Assembly (NCBI GenBank): GCA_964556255.1 | Contig: CAZKVQ010000001.1 | Coordinates: forward strand, 72,942 to 136,941 | DNA: 64,000 bases | Direction of reading: 5' to 3' | Source of the DNA: JACJWR01 sp964556255 | Lineage (GTDB): Bacteria; Actinomycetota; Actinomycetes; S36-B12; UBA10799 | Shown here: positions 1-8,298 of the stretch, in pieces | Position numbering within the stretch: position 1 is the first letter of the stretch | Layout of the letters: every line of letters starts with the position of its first letter | Made by a program: the position numbers and the translations under genes | Notes under the pieces: generated by a model | What the model was told of the DNA's origin: nothing | The model's input: the letters and a program-made list of their open reading frames with translations, nothing else | Databases searched by the model: none

Positions 1-1
1 C

Positions 2-934
2 ATGGACGTTCTACGCACGCCCGATGAGCGCTTCGCAAACCTGCCCGGCTACCCATTCGAACCTCACTACGCGCAGGTGCCGCGCGGCGATGGTTCCGGC
101 GAGTTGCGGGTCCACTACCTCGACGAGGGTGATCCTTCGTCGCCCGTGGTGCTGCTGCTGCACGGTGAACCATCCTGGTCCTACCTGTACCGGACCATGA
201 TCCCGGAACTCGTCGGGGCGGGATTGCGCTGTGTTGCCCCCGACCTGCCCGGTTTCGGCCGCTCCGACAAACCCGCCGAACGTGCCGACTACACCTTCGA
301 AAGGCACGTCGAGTGGCTCCGAGCGCTGGTGTTCGACCACCTCGATCTATCCGACATCACCCTGGTCTGCCAGGACTGGGGCGGCCTGCTGGGTCTGAGG
401 TTGGTGGGCGAGCACCCCGACAGATTCGCCCGCGTTGTCGCCGCCAACACCTACCTGCCCACCGGTGACTCGCCTCCCGGGGATGCCTTCCTGTCATGGC
501 AGAAGTTCTCCCAGACGGTGCCGGAGATGCCGATCGGCTCCATCGTCAACATGGGTTGCACCACCGAACTCTCCGCCGAGGTGGTTGCCGCCTACGACGC
601 GCCCTTCCCGGACGACTCGTTCAAGGAGGGCGCCCGGCAGTTCCCGATACTCGTGCCGACGAGTCCCGACGACCCGGCCGCACCCGCCAACCGTGCCGCG
701 TGGGAGACCCTTGAGCGTTTCGAGCGGCCCTTCCTGTGCGCCTTCTCCGACAACGACCCGATAACTGCCGGCGCAGACAAGGTGCTGATGGCCCGGATTC
801 CGGGGGCTAAGGACCAGCCCCATGTAACGATCGAGGGCGGCGGCCACTTCCTGCAAGAGGATCGCGGACCCGCGCTCGCCTCAGCGGTGACAGACCTCGT
901 GGCGCGCGATCAGTCCACACATGGAACTGTGTAG
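2..934 (+). CDS. Haloalkane dehalogenase (HLD-I type)
   Basis: Alpha/beta-hydrolase-fold enzyme expected to cleave carbon-halogen bonds hydrolytically in the cytosol, giving an alcohol plus halide. The 310-residue length is normal for the family. Visible hallmarks are HGEPSWSYLYR at 54-64, nucleophile Asp125 in CQDWGG with the adjacent halide-binding Trp126, a cap region at roughly 150-220, a likely acid Asp252 in DNDP and His282 in GGGHFLQED. An acid placed after strand 7 fits subfamily I (DhlA/DhmA relatives). The ATG is the second base of the window, so an earlier start cannot be excluded. A VKOR gene begins 2 nt after the stop, suggesting co-transcription. Substrate range cannot be read from sequence. 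Confidence 0.88.
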   Translation: MDVLRTPDERFANLPGYPFEPHYAQVPRGDGSGELRVHYLDEGDPSSPVVLLLHGEPSWSYLYRTMIPELVGAGLRCVAPDLPGFGRSDKPAERADYTFERHVEWLRALVFDHLDLSDITLVCQDWGGLLGLRLVGEHPDRFARVVAANTYLPTGDSPPGDAFLSWQKFSQTVPEMPIGSIVNMGCTTELSAEVVAAYDAPFPDDSFKEGARQFPILVPTSPDDPAAPANRAAWETLERFERPFLCAFSDNDPITAGADKVLMARIPGAKDQPHVTIEGGGHFLQEDRGPALASAVTDLVARDQSTHGTV

Positions 935-936
935 CC

Positions 937-1518
937 GTGAACAACAAAGCGCCCGTGGCCCACCGGTGGTCATACGTCGAGATGCTGATCTCCAGCTTGA
1001 TCGGGCTGGTAGCGTCGCTGGTCCTCTCGCAGGAGGCGGTGACGCTGGCGGCTAACCCGAACGCGGCCCTGGCTTGCAATATCAGCGCGAAGATCTCGTG
1101 CGGCGCGGTAGGGGTCTCCTGGCAGGCGGCCCTGCTGGGGTTCCCGAACGCGTTTCTGGGGCTGATCGCCGAGCCGGTTGTCATCACGATCGCCGTCGCC
1201 TCGTTGGGCGGGGTACGGTTCCCGCGCTGGTTCATGTTGGGCGCCCAGACCGTCTACTTCATCGGTTTCGCCTTCGCCTACTGGCTCTTCTTCGAGGCCT
1301 ACTTCGTCATCGGCGCCCTGTGCCCGTGGTGCCTGCTGATCACTGTCACCACGACCTTGGTGTTCTTCTCGATGACCCGGGTGAACATCCTCGAGGGCAA
1401 CCTCGGCGTCGGCCTCCAACGCAAACTCGAGTACCCGCTGCGGGTCGGTGCCGATGTGGCGCTGTCGGTGATCCTCATCGCGCTGCTGGCCGCAGCCGTC
1501 ATCATCGGCTACATCTAG
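937..1518 (+). CDS. Vitamin K epoxide reductase (VKOR) family membrane protein
   Basis: Integral membrane thiol oxidoreductase. In Actinobacteria VKOR homologues reoxidise periplasmic disulfide-forming proteins using quinone. The 193-residue protein has about five hydrophobic segments, the paired loop cysteines Cys47 and Cys55, and the active-site CPWC motif at 129-132 near a membrane helix, which together make the complete four-cysteine VKOR set. It starts with GTG 2 nt after the haloalkane dehalogenase stop, so it is probably translated from the same transcript. No fused thioredoxin domain and no DsbA-like partner are seen next to it, so the partner must be encoded elsewhere. A compact hairpin follows the stop. 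Confidence 0.88.
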   Translation: MNNKAPVAHRWSYVEMLISSLIGLVASLVLSQEAVTLAANPNAALACNISAKISCGAVGVSWQAALLGFPNAFLGLIAEPVVITIAVASLGGVRFPRWFMLGAQTVYFIGFAFAYWLFFEAYFVIGALCPWCLLITVTTTLVFFSMTRVNILEGNLGVGLQRKLEYPLRVGADVALSVILIALLAAAVIIGYI

Positions 1519-1524
1519 CCGCAC

Positions 1525-1539
1525 GCCCCGTCGCGGGGC
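1525..1539. terminator. Hairpin between convergent genes
   Basis: GCCCCG-TCG-CGGGGC forms a 6-bp GC stem with a 3-nt loop between the VKOR stop and the convergent SulP stop. There is no U-tract, which is common for actinobacterial terminators. It could act in both directions. Confidence 0.55.
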
Positions 1540-1564
1540 ACGACCTGCTCGGTCGCGGGCAGGC

Positions 1565-3481
1565 TCACCGGTTCCACGGCCGCCAGCGCGATTCGCGGTC
1601 CAAGGAGAACGGGTCCTGGTACCCGCCCCCGTTGGGCCGTTCTCCGTTGCCTTCCACATCCGTCCGCTCGGCGGCTATGTGTTCGTCCCCGGAGGAATGG
1701 TTCTCGTCCTCATCGATGTCCTGCGGGTGCGGTTTGCCCTTGAGCTTCTCGGTCTTGCGGGCGGCCCGGACGCCTGCCGAGATGCTGTGCCACATTCGAT
1801 CCGGCCCCAGCTTGTCGATGAAGCCCGCCTTGGCCAGCACGATGCGCGCCTGGTAGAACACCCGCACCAGGTACAGGTCGATGTGGCGCTCCTGCAGCCG
1901 AGTCAACAACAGCTCCAGCGAGTCGACACTGGTGGTGTCCAACTGACTGGTGGCCTCCATGTCCAGCAGCAAGGCTTTGATCTCGGGGTCGGTGTCCACG
2001 GCCATGAGGATGTGGGATTCGATGGCGCTGGCGTTTGCCCAGAACAGCGGCGCATCCAGTCGCACCACCATGATTCCGTCGTAGGTCTTGCGCTCAGGGT
2101 GCCCGCGGATACTCCCCCACGCGGCCTTCTCCTCGGGCACCCGCCCCATGACCTCCAGGTCGATACGACTGGACCGGTAGACGACGCCGAGCACTGCCAA
2201 CCCGATCGCGATCAACAATCCGTAGAGCGGACCGAAGATCAGCACCCCGATCATGGCCGCCATGCACGAGGTGAAGTCGTTACGTCGAATCGACTTGTAG
2301 CGCAGGATCGCGCGTACGTCCATCAACCCCCACACCGCCTGGATAACGATGGCGGAGAGGACTGCCCGCGGCAAGGGCGAAAGGAGTTCCGCGAGCAACG
2401 CGATCACTATCAACACGATGACCGCGGCGACCACGCCGGTGAGCTGGGTTCGCCCCCCGGTTCGCACAGAGGCGGCGGTCTTGGACAGCGACCCGGCCAC
2501 GCCCATGCCTCCAGACAGCCCGGCCGCCGCATTCGCCGCACCGTCGGCGAGCAACTCCTGGTCGGTGTCGATGGAGTAGCCCGCCTTCGCGGCGAAGAGC
2601 CTGGCCGCACTCAGACCCTCGGCGAGGCCGACCATGGCCAACGCCAACCCTCCGAAAAAGATCTGCGGCAGGTCCGTGACGCCGACGTCGGGCAGCCCAA
2701 TCGGAGGCAGTCCCTGCGGCACACTCCCAACGACGTTTACTCCCCGGCTACCCAGCGCGAACCACGAAGACAGGCCGATCCCGAGCACCAGCACCACCAG
2801 TCCCCACGGCACCCGCGGGACGAATCGTGCCCCGAGGAAGAGGATCAGCAGGGAGCCGATCCCCAGGGCTGCCGTAATCGGCTGGGTCTCACCGAGGGAT
2901 GTCAGGATCGACCAGGCACGCCGCAGTACGTCGCCTGACTCCGCGTCCAGCCCGAGCAGGTTGGGCACCTCACCGAGGACGATCAGGATCACCAATCCGA
3001 AGACGAAGCCGGTCACGATAGGTCGTGACATGAACTCCGCTGCCCAGCCCAACTTCGCCACGCCACCGATGGCCAGGCCGAGGCCGGCTCCGATGGCCAG
3101 CGCTGAGGTGAAGCCGACAGCCTTGGCGGGGTCTCCGTGTGTCATGTCGGCCACCAGCGACCCAGACAGTACGGAAACGGTCGACACGGGTCCGACCACC
3201 AGATGCGGCGATGAACCGAGGACGGCGTAGGCGATCAGCGCCAACGGAATCGAGTACAGGCCCACCAGCACCGGCACGCCAGCAATGCCTGCATAACCGA
3301 GGGACTGTGGGATGGCCAGCGCGGCCACCACCAGACCGGCGAGGAGGTCGGCTGCGATGTAGCGGCGCTGGTACTTGGGTAGCCAGGCAGTGATCGGCAG
3401 GTAGCGGTGCAACCCGCTCGGCTGCTGCGACTCCTGCTGGATCGCAACTTCCGAGTCGGAAGGTGCCTGATCAGACGTCAC
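1565..3481 (-). CDS. SulP family anion transporter with C-terminal STAS domain
   Basis: Secondary transporter of the SLC26/SulP family, probably moving sulfate, bicarbonate or another small anion across the cytoplasmic membrane. The protein has 638 residues: a short hydrophilic N-terminus, a SulP membrane core from about 40 to 430 (start pattern ADLLAGLVVAALAIPQSLGYA), then a STAS regulatory domain at about 455-560. A hydrophilic acidic tail of about 60 residues follows STAS and is unusual. The GTG start is supported by GGGAGGTG upstream. The gene converges on VKOR. A carbonic anhydrase, which often accompanies bicarbonate-type SulPs, is not adjacent, so the substrate is unassigned. Confidence 0.9.
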   Translation of the reverse strand: MTSDQAPSDSEVAIQQESQQPSGLHRYLPITAWLPKYQRRYIAADLLAGLVVAALAIPQSLGYAGIAGVPVLVGLYSIPLALIAYAVLGSSPHLVVGPVSTVSVLSGSLVADMTHGDPAKAVGFTSALAIGAGLGLAIGGVAKLGWAAEFMSRPIVTGFVFGLVILIVLGEVPNLLGLDAESGDVLRRAWSILTSLGETQPITAALGIGSLLILFLGARFVPRVPWGLVVLVLGIGLSSWFALGSRGVNVVGSVPQGLPPIGLPDVGVTDLPQIFFGGLALAMVGLAEGLSAARLFAAKAGYSIDTDQELLADGAANAAAGLSGGMGVAGSLSKTAASVRTGGRTQLTGVVAAVIVLIVIALLAELLSPLPRAVLSAIVIQAVWGLMDVRAILRYKSIRRNDFTSCMAAMIGVLIFGPLYGLLIAIGLAVLGVVYRSSRIDLEVMGRVPEEKAAWGSIRGHPERKTYDGIMVVRLDAPLFWANASAIESHILMAVDTDPEIKALLLDMEATSQLDTTSVDSLELLLTRLQERHIDLYLVRVFYQARIVLAKAGFIDKLGPDRMWHSISAGVRAARKTEKLKGKPHPQDIDEDENHSSGDEHIAAERTDVEGNGERPNGGGYQDPFSLDRESRWRPWNR

Positions 3482-3606
3482 ACGGATTCACCTCCCGTTC
3501 ACGAGACGTTCAGGCCGTGTTACACGGTAGCCCTGTCCACCCGCGGAAGGAACTCCTTACGGTCCACAGTGAACGGTGGAGTATCCGCGGCCAGGAATGA
3601 ACAGTG

Positions 3607-4761
3607 TCACCTGGTCGCTGGTGCCTCTCGCGGAATCCGGGTGGCCGACCACAAGACAGCAGCAGCCCCCAGAAGTGCCGCGCCAGCGGCCGCGCCCCAG
3701 GTCCACGACCACGACAGTGTCGTCGCGATGACTCCCAGGGTTGCCGGTCCAAGTAGCAAGCCGAATGCCACGCCGGTCTGCGAGATGCCGCTCGCAGCGG
3801 CGGTCGACGTCGGAAACCGGCGGGCAATGGCCAGATGCTGCAGCCCCGGCCATCCCCAACCGAAGGCGTTGGCGATCACCAGCCCTATGGAGAAGGCAAC
3901 TGCAGAGCCCGTGGCCATGGCGGACCAGCCGAGTGCGCCCAACAGGCACAACGTCGCGACCCCGCGCAGAGCATCGAACCTGCGACGGTCGGCCGCCACG
4001 CCCGCAGCCAGCCGGACCGCCAACCCGGCGAGACCTCCCAGAGCCACCAAGTAGCCCGCGGCACCTTCGGAGAGTCCAACGGCGACTCCGCCGGCAGCGC
4101 CCAGAGCACCGATGGAGGTCGCAGCGAATACCGCAGCACTGGTCCCTATGGCCAACATCCACAGCGGAGCGAGCAACGGCCGTGGGACCGGCGATTCGGA
4201 TCGACCTGCCACCCTCATGCGATCTGCCGGCACTAGCGTCATGGCAACCAGTGCCGCGACCGCCGCGATCGCGAAAGCGGTCCGCCAGCCCACAGTCAGG
4301 GCAACAATCGGCACCGCAAGGCCGCCAAGCAGCGTTGCCAGCGGAATTCCTGACTGCTTGATGGCGAAGCCCAAGCCGTAGCGTTGCGGGGAGACTTGGG
4401 CCGCCACTAGTGAGTTGCCCGCTGGTTGACCGAGCGCATTGGCCAGTCCCCCGACGACCAAGGCCAGACCCAGGACGATCACTGAGGGACTCACAGCGAT
4501 CAGCAACAGCGCGATGGCCGCGCACACGGAACTGATCCGCAGGCTGCGCCTGACTCCCCAACTTCCGACCCTCGCGCCCAGGGGCGCGCTGCCGGTGACG
4601 GTCGCCAACGCGAATAGCGACGCGAGGATGGCAATCGATGTGGGCTTGACGCCCAGGCCGCGTCCGATTTGCACGGCCATGGCGCCGGTGAGGAAGAGCG
4701 GGAACACCGCAACGAGGTTGACTGAGACCGCGGCGAGGACTGCGCGTCGTCCGGGGGTCAC
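3607..4761 (-). CDS. MFS transporter
   Basis: Major facilitator superfamily permease with 384 residues and about 12 predicted membrane helices. A GARVGSWGVRRSLR stretch near residues 62-75 matches the signature loop between helices 2 and 3. The Ala/Gly/Val-rich composition and length fit small drug- or metabolite-type MFS proteins of the CynX/NimT or YfkF kind, but the substrate cannot be assigned. I chose the GTG at 4761 because TAGCGT lies exactly 6 nt upstream, the leaderless signature seen repeatedly in this window. It is read on the minus strand, followed downstream by the SulP gene after a 125-nt gap. Confidence 0.85.
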   Translation of the reverse strand: MTPGRRAVLAAVSVNLVAVFPLFLTGAMAVQIGRGLGVKPTSIAILASLFALATVTGSAPLGARVGSWGVRRSLRISSVCAAIALLLIAVSPSVIVLGLALVVGGLANALGQPAGNSLVAAQVSPQRYGLGFAIKQSGIPLATLLGGLAVPIVALTVGWRTAFAIAAVAALVAMTLVPADRMRVAGRSESPVPRPLLAPLWMLAIGTSAAVFAATSIGALGAAGGVAVGLSEGAAGYLVALGGLAGLAVRLAAGVAADRRRFDALRGVATLCLLGALGWSAMATGSAVAFSIGLVIANAFGWGWPGLQHLAIARRFPTSTAAASGISQTGVAFGLLLGPATLGVIATTLSWSWTWGAAAGAALLGAAAVLWSATRIPREAPATR

Positions 4762-4767
4762 GCGGAC

Positions 4768-4773
4768 ACGCTA
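4768..4773 (-). promoter_or_regulatory. Leaderless -10 element for the MFS gene
   Basis: On the minus strand TAGCGT is followed by 6 nt and then the GTG start. This places the transcription start at or next to the start codon. Confidence 0.55.
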
Positions 4774-4846
4774 CGCCTACCGGCGCGACGGCGGGCCCGG
4801 CGTTCTGCAACGAACACCGAGCCCGCTATCCGATGAGAAGCGCCGG

Positions 4847-5017
4847 CTAGCCGCCCAGCACGTCCTTGGCCTTGCTCGCCGCTGCGTCGATCACCGAATC
4901 TGCCTGATCCGGAGTCTTCGCCTTGACGACTTCGGCGACCTGGTCGACCTTCTCCGCTGCAGCATCGCTGCCTCCCAGCGCTTCCTTTGCCTGATTCACA
5001 ACGTCCTCAACGCCCAT
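4847..5017 (-). CDS. Small helical protein (MT0933/Rv0909-like or CsbD-like)
   Basis: A 56-residue, strongly helical, Ala/Lys/Asp-rich protein starting MGVEDVVNQAKEALGG and ending SKAKDVLGG. The pattern of repeated amphipathic helices with an N-terminal MGxxDxxNxAK resembles the small actinobacterial MT0933-like family, which has been annotated as an antitoxin in mycobacteria, and also CsbD-like stress proteins. The longer frame reaching 5137 is rejected because GAAAGG sits 6 nt before the ATG at 5017. No toxin gene is adjacent, so an antitoxin role is doubtful. Function is unknown. Confidence 0.65.
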   Translation of the reverse strand: MGVEDVVNQAKEALGGSDAAAEKVDQVAEVVKAKTPDQADSVIDAAASKAKDVLGG

Positions 5018-5256
5018 TTCGAACCTTTCGACTGTGCTCGAAGCCATGGTGGCTTCCGGGTCTCGAATCCTAGGAGACATCTCGCCTTGATGCCCTGCTG
5101 GCTGCCTGCCGGCCCGGAGAATCGGCGCAGGCGGCACCTCGATCAGTGGTCGGCGTCACCCGGGTTTGGCTCAAGTCCACGAGCGCCCTTGCCGATCACC
5201 GCACCGAACCCTGAGTGACAACTCGAGGTTTCCCGGTCCGGTGAAGGGGTTTGACC

Positions 5257-6330
5257 ATGTCCTCAGGCGCTTCCGGCGCTCGGAGCCCCATGGGCCCGCA
5301 GCTCCGGCGGGGCTCAGATGCGGGGGACATCGACCTGGCTGCCATCTCAGTGGTGCCGGCCCTCGCCGCCACCGCTCTCATCGGGGTGGCCGTCGTCCTG
5401 GCAACGATGGCCTGGTGGCCGCAGCACAGCGCACCGCAACCGTCGTTCGGGATCATGTCAGCGACCATCGTGTTCGGTCTGGTGCTCTTCGCGATCGGAT
5501 GTGCGGCGCTGATGCTGCCTGAACGATTCGGGCCGCCGCTCGTGGTCGTGTTCATGGTCGCCGTGTCGGCCTTTCTCGTCGCGGTCCTCCTCTCCTCGAC
5601 ACAGGCCGACTGGGTGCTGGCGTACATGGTGATGTTGATAGTCACGTGCGGTGCCGTCCAGCAGCGCTTTCTCTGGTGGCTCGCCTCGGTCGTACCGGTG
5701 GTGATCGCCTGGACCTTGGCGGGAGTCGCGACCCCGTGGCAGAACGAGACTTGGCGCAATGCCCTGCTGCTGACCGCACTGGCGCTGACCCTGTCATGGT
5801 TCATTCATCACACCCGGCGTACCCACTGGCGAATGCTGTCCGCCGAGCGGGAATCGGCACGATCCTCGGCGGCCACCGACCCCATGACCGGGCTACTCAA
5901 CCGACGAGGGATGGTGGAGGTCACGCAGGTTCGACGTCGCACGCAGGACTGGGGCGATGACGTGAGGGTGTCCCTGATCGACGTGGACGGGCTCAAGGGG
6001 ATCAATGACAGACACGGTCATGCGGCCGGTGACGCCGCGATCGTGGCGGTGGCCCGGGCACTGCGAACCGCGACGCGTGCCGAGGAGGATCTGTTGGTTC
6101 GCTGGGGTGGCGACGAGTTCGTGATCATCTCCGACGGAAAGTCGCCTGATGCCAGCGAATTCCAACGCCGGGTGAATCTGGCCTTGGCCCGGGACTGCCC
6201 GGCGGACGCCGAATGGACGGCGCAAGTGTCCGTCGGAACGGCCACGCACACGGATACCGTGGCCCAAACGCTGGAAGAGTTAGTCTCCGAGGCCGATGCG
6301 AACATGTACGCCAGCAAACGGCGCCGCTAG
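5257..6330 (+). CDS. Membrane-bound diguanylate cyclase (GGDEF)
   Basis: Synthesises the second messenger c-di-GMP from two GTP. The 357-residue protein has about six membrane helices in residues 28-185, a linker, then a GGDEF domain beginning at TDPMTGLLNRRG (about 207-218). The active-site motif RWGGDEF is intact at about 282-288 and the metal site SLIDVDGLKGIND is present. The inhibitory I-site RxxD normally found just upstream is AEED here, so feedback inhibition by c-di-GMP is probably absent. I chose the ATG at 5257 because GAAGGGG precedes it by 7 nt; a TTG six bases earlier is in frame. Confidence 0.9.
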   Translation: MSSGASGARSPMGPQLRRGSDAGDIDLAAISVVPALAATALIGVAVVLATMAWWPQHSAPQPSFGIMSATIVFGLVLFAIGCAALMLPERFGPPLVVVFMVAVSAFLVAVLLSSTQADWVLAYMVMLIVTCGAVQQRFLWWLASVVPVVIAWTLAGVATPWQNETWRNALLLTALALTLSWFIHHTRRTHWRMLSAERESARSSAATDPMTGLLNRRGMVEVTQVRRRTQDWGDDVRVSLIDVDGLKGINDRHGHAAGDAAIVAVARALRTATRAEEDLLVRWGGDEFVIISDGKSPDASEFQRRVNLALARDCPADAEWTAQVSVGTATHTDTVAQTLEELVSEADANMYASKRRR

Positions 6331-6555
6331 CCTCACCGAGACGTACAGCGGAGAATCCAGGTTCCGGCCGTCATCCTGTTGCAGCGCGTAAGCGCGTGGA
6401 CACCCTCCGCATGCCACAACACCCGTTCTGACGATCTCCGGGCACAGAAGGCGGGCGAAAGCTCAAGTCGATTCCGGGACTCGACGAACCACTCATCGAA
6501 GGGCCCTGACGCAGGGGCCGGGGCGCAATCGGGGCGAGCGAAGTCCGGGGCGGTG

Positions 6556-6855
6556 ATGGGAATGATGGCCAACCCAGTTCGAACCGCCGAAGATGTCCGC
6601 CGCAGCGGCACGGAACCCTCCCGACGAAGTCTGGTCGGCACCTGCCTCATCGCGCTGGGTGCGGGCACTTTGATCGCGGCCCTCGTGACCCGTTGGCTGG
6701 CCGCGCTCACCGAGCCGGGAGCCCTCTCCGAGGCCGCTACCACCTTTCACCTCTGCTGCGACGTCGGCTACCAGGTCTTCGGAGTGGCGTCGCTGCTGAT
6801 CCTTGCTTCGGCGCTGATGGCCTTTTGGTGGATCATGCTTCGACGCGAGACATGA
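6556..6855 (+). CDS. Small two-helix membrane protein, unknown
   Basis: About 99 residues with two hydrophobic segments (LVGTCLIALGAGTLIAALV and VFGVASLLILASALMAFWWI) separated by a short loop containing a Cys pair (HLCCD). I do not recognise the family. The reading frame is open further upstream, but that part is hydrophilic and low in complexity, so I place the start at the ATG at 6556 after a GGGGCGGTG stretch; ATGs at 6562 and 6565 are alternatives. Bases 6331-6555 upstream hold no convincing gene. The gene ends 4 nt before the stop of the convergent small protein at 6860-7165. Confidence 0.55.
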   Translation: MGMMANPVRTAEDVRRSGTEPSRRSLVGTCLIALGAGTLIAALVTRWLAALTEPGALSEAATTFHLCCDVGYQVFGVASLLILASALMAFWWIMLRRET

Positions 6856-6859
6856 CCAG

Positions 6860-7165
6860 TCAGTAGCCCAGCTCAGCCCGGAACGCCTTGCCGACCGCCT
6901 GCGACTTACCCATGCGCGCTATCCATTCCTTTGTCGCGGCGCTGAATACTTCTGGGTCGTAACCCATTTCGGCCGCGATGGCATTCATGCCGGCCTCGTC
7001 GGTCACACCGCGGGCCTGCGCGGCCTTGGAGACCGCCGCGTAGTCATTCAGCCCGATGCCGTTGATCGGGGCCAACATCGGGTCGTCAGCGGCGAGCGGC
7101 TTGTTGGATGGACCGCCGATGATGGCCGGGTCCATGCCGGACTGGAGTTTCTTGAACAGGCCCAT
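6860..7165 (-). CDS. Small soluble protein, conserved-looking, unknown
   Basis: A 101-residue soluble protein starting MGLFKKLQSGMDP. It contains PINGIGLNDYAAVSKAAQARG followed by two short helices and a WIARMGKSQAVGKAFRAELGY ending. That layout (PI-G-I/V-L-x-Y start, then alternating helices and a W-x-x-RM) recalls a widespread family of small proteins of unknown function found in many bacteria. Start at 7165 is well supported by GAGGAG 6 nt upstream; the longer frame to 7258 has no signal. No partner is obvious: the flanking genes are a membrane protein (convergent) and an alpha/beta hydrolase (divergent). Confidence 0.7.
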   Translation of the reverse strand: MGLFKKLQSGMDPAIIGGPSNKPLAADDPMLAPINGIGLNDYAAVSKAAQARGVTDEAGMNAIAAEMGYDPEVFSAATKEWIARMGKSQAVGKAFRAELGY

Positions 7166-7367
7166 GATGAACTCCTCACAACCGGCCGCGAGGGGCACGC
7201 GCCACCGCGGATGAATGGTTCCACGACGGTACCGCCATTCCCCGCCTAGCTCCACCACTCACGCCGTCACGGTCGGCCAACGCGTGACTCCGTTCGAGAT
7301 TCCCTTGACGTCTGACACTTCGCCGGATCCGGCCGATTGACAGTTGCGGTCGGTCGCTCCAGGGGTC

Positions 7368-7373
7368 GATAGT
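7368..7373 (+). promoter_or_regulatory. Possible leaderless -10 for the 7380 gene
   Basis: GATAGT is followed by 6 nt and then ATG at 7380. It is a weaker match than the TANNNT examples elsewhere in this window. Confidence 0.35.
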
Positions 7374-7379
7374 CGGAGT

Positions 7380-8213
7380 ATGGCCAGCAGTGGAGATCGC
7401 AGCAGGTCCAAGGCTGATCCCGGTGCGAACTGGCACACCGAGTCGATCTGGCTCTCCGGCGATGACCACCTCGATGTGCTCGAATCACCCGCAAGCGACG
7501 AGCCGCCCTTGATGTTCATCCACGGGTGGGGACTGTCCGCCAGGTCCTATCTGCCGGCCCTGACCCAGATGACCCCCTGGGCTCGGGTGTATGCGCCGAC
7601 CCTCCCGGGCTTCGGCACGTCCAGCCCGCTGCCTCGCCGCGGAAGACATGACCTTCCCGCCTACGCCGCGGCTGTGCTGGCGACCTGGCGCGACGGCCAG
7701 TTACCGCAGCCGATGCCGATCGTTGCCCATTCGATGGGCTGTGGCGTTGCCGTCAAACTCGCCCGTGCGCGGCCCGACCTGGTCACCTCGCTCGTTCTCG
7801 TCTGTCCCATCGGGGGCGCCGGAAAGCATCCGGTGAGTTGGCTGCGGCTGGCCGGCTCACTGGCCAGAGAGGCGCACGTCGGTTTTCTGCCGCGACTGCT
7901 CGACTCCGGTCCCAGCATGGTGCGCAACGCCGGTGACGCCGTGCACGCGGGCTACGTGGCGAAGACTGCCGATCTGCACGGGGACATCCGCGCTCTAGTC
8001 AATTCCGGGCGCCCGATCACGATTATCGCCGCATCAGACGACGGGGTGGTTCCGCCCGGTCCGCTCCGGTCCAGTGGAGCTACCTTCCTGGAGGTTCCAG
8101 GTGGCCACGGTTGGCTGCTCCGACGCCCCGCGGAATTCGCCCGGGTAGTCAAGCCGTTCGTGTTTCCGCCCCCCTGGCGGGAACACATCGTGCACGATCC
8201 CGAACCTGCCTGA
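7380..8213 (+). CDS. Alpha/beta hydrolase
   Basis: Soluble serine hydrolase of about 277 residues. Visible are the oxyanion strand FIHGWGLSARS, the nucleophile elbow HSMGCG (Ser in the middle), an Asp-containing segment ASDDGVVPPG as a likely acid, and the histidine in PGGHGWLLRRP near the C-terminus. It has no signal peptide. The sequence is closest in feel to BioH/MhpC-type esterases, but the substrate is unknown. I use the ATG at 7380 rather than the upstream in-frame codon at 7344, because GATAGT lies 6 nt before it and the extra residues look non-coding. The next gene, YihY-like, follows after 85 nt on the same strand. Confidence 0.82.
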   Translation: MASSGDRSRSKADPGANWHTESIWLSGDDHLDVLESPASDEPPLMFIHGWGLSARSYLPALTQMTPWARVYAPTLPGFGTSSPLPRRGRHDLPAYAAAVLATWRDGQLPQPMPIVAHSMGCGVAVKLARARPDLVTSLVLVCPIGGAGKHPVSWLRLAGSLAREAHVGFLPRLLDSGPSMVRNAGDAVHAGYVAKTADLHGDIRALVNSGRPITIIAASDDGVVPPGPLRSSGATFLEVPGGHGWLLRRPAEFARVVKPFVFPPPWREHIVHDPEPA

Positions 8214-8298
8214 CTCATCCCAGGACGACGACCAGGACCGTGGCTATCATCGCCTCACCGAGGCGCGGATGCCGCTGCCGCCGTACCTGGGAGGAAGC

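Noticed and set aside
1679..2938. Long plus-strand open frame of 419 codons
   Set aside because: It is antisense to the SulP gene and its product is Gln/His/Arg-rich and low in hydrophobic structure, typical of a high-GC shadow frame.
4847..5017. Antitoxin partner for the PemK/MazF-like protein
   Set aside because: It is over 32 kb from the toxin-like gene and has its own neighbours.
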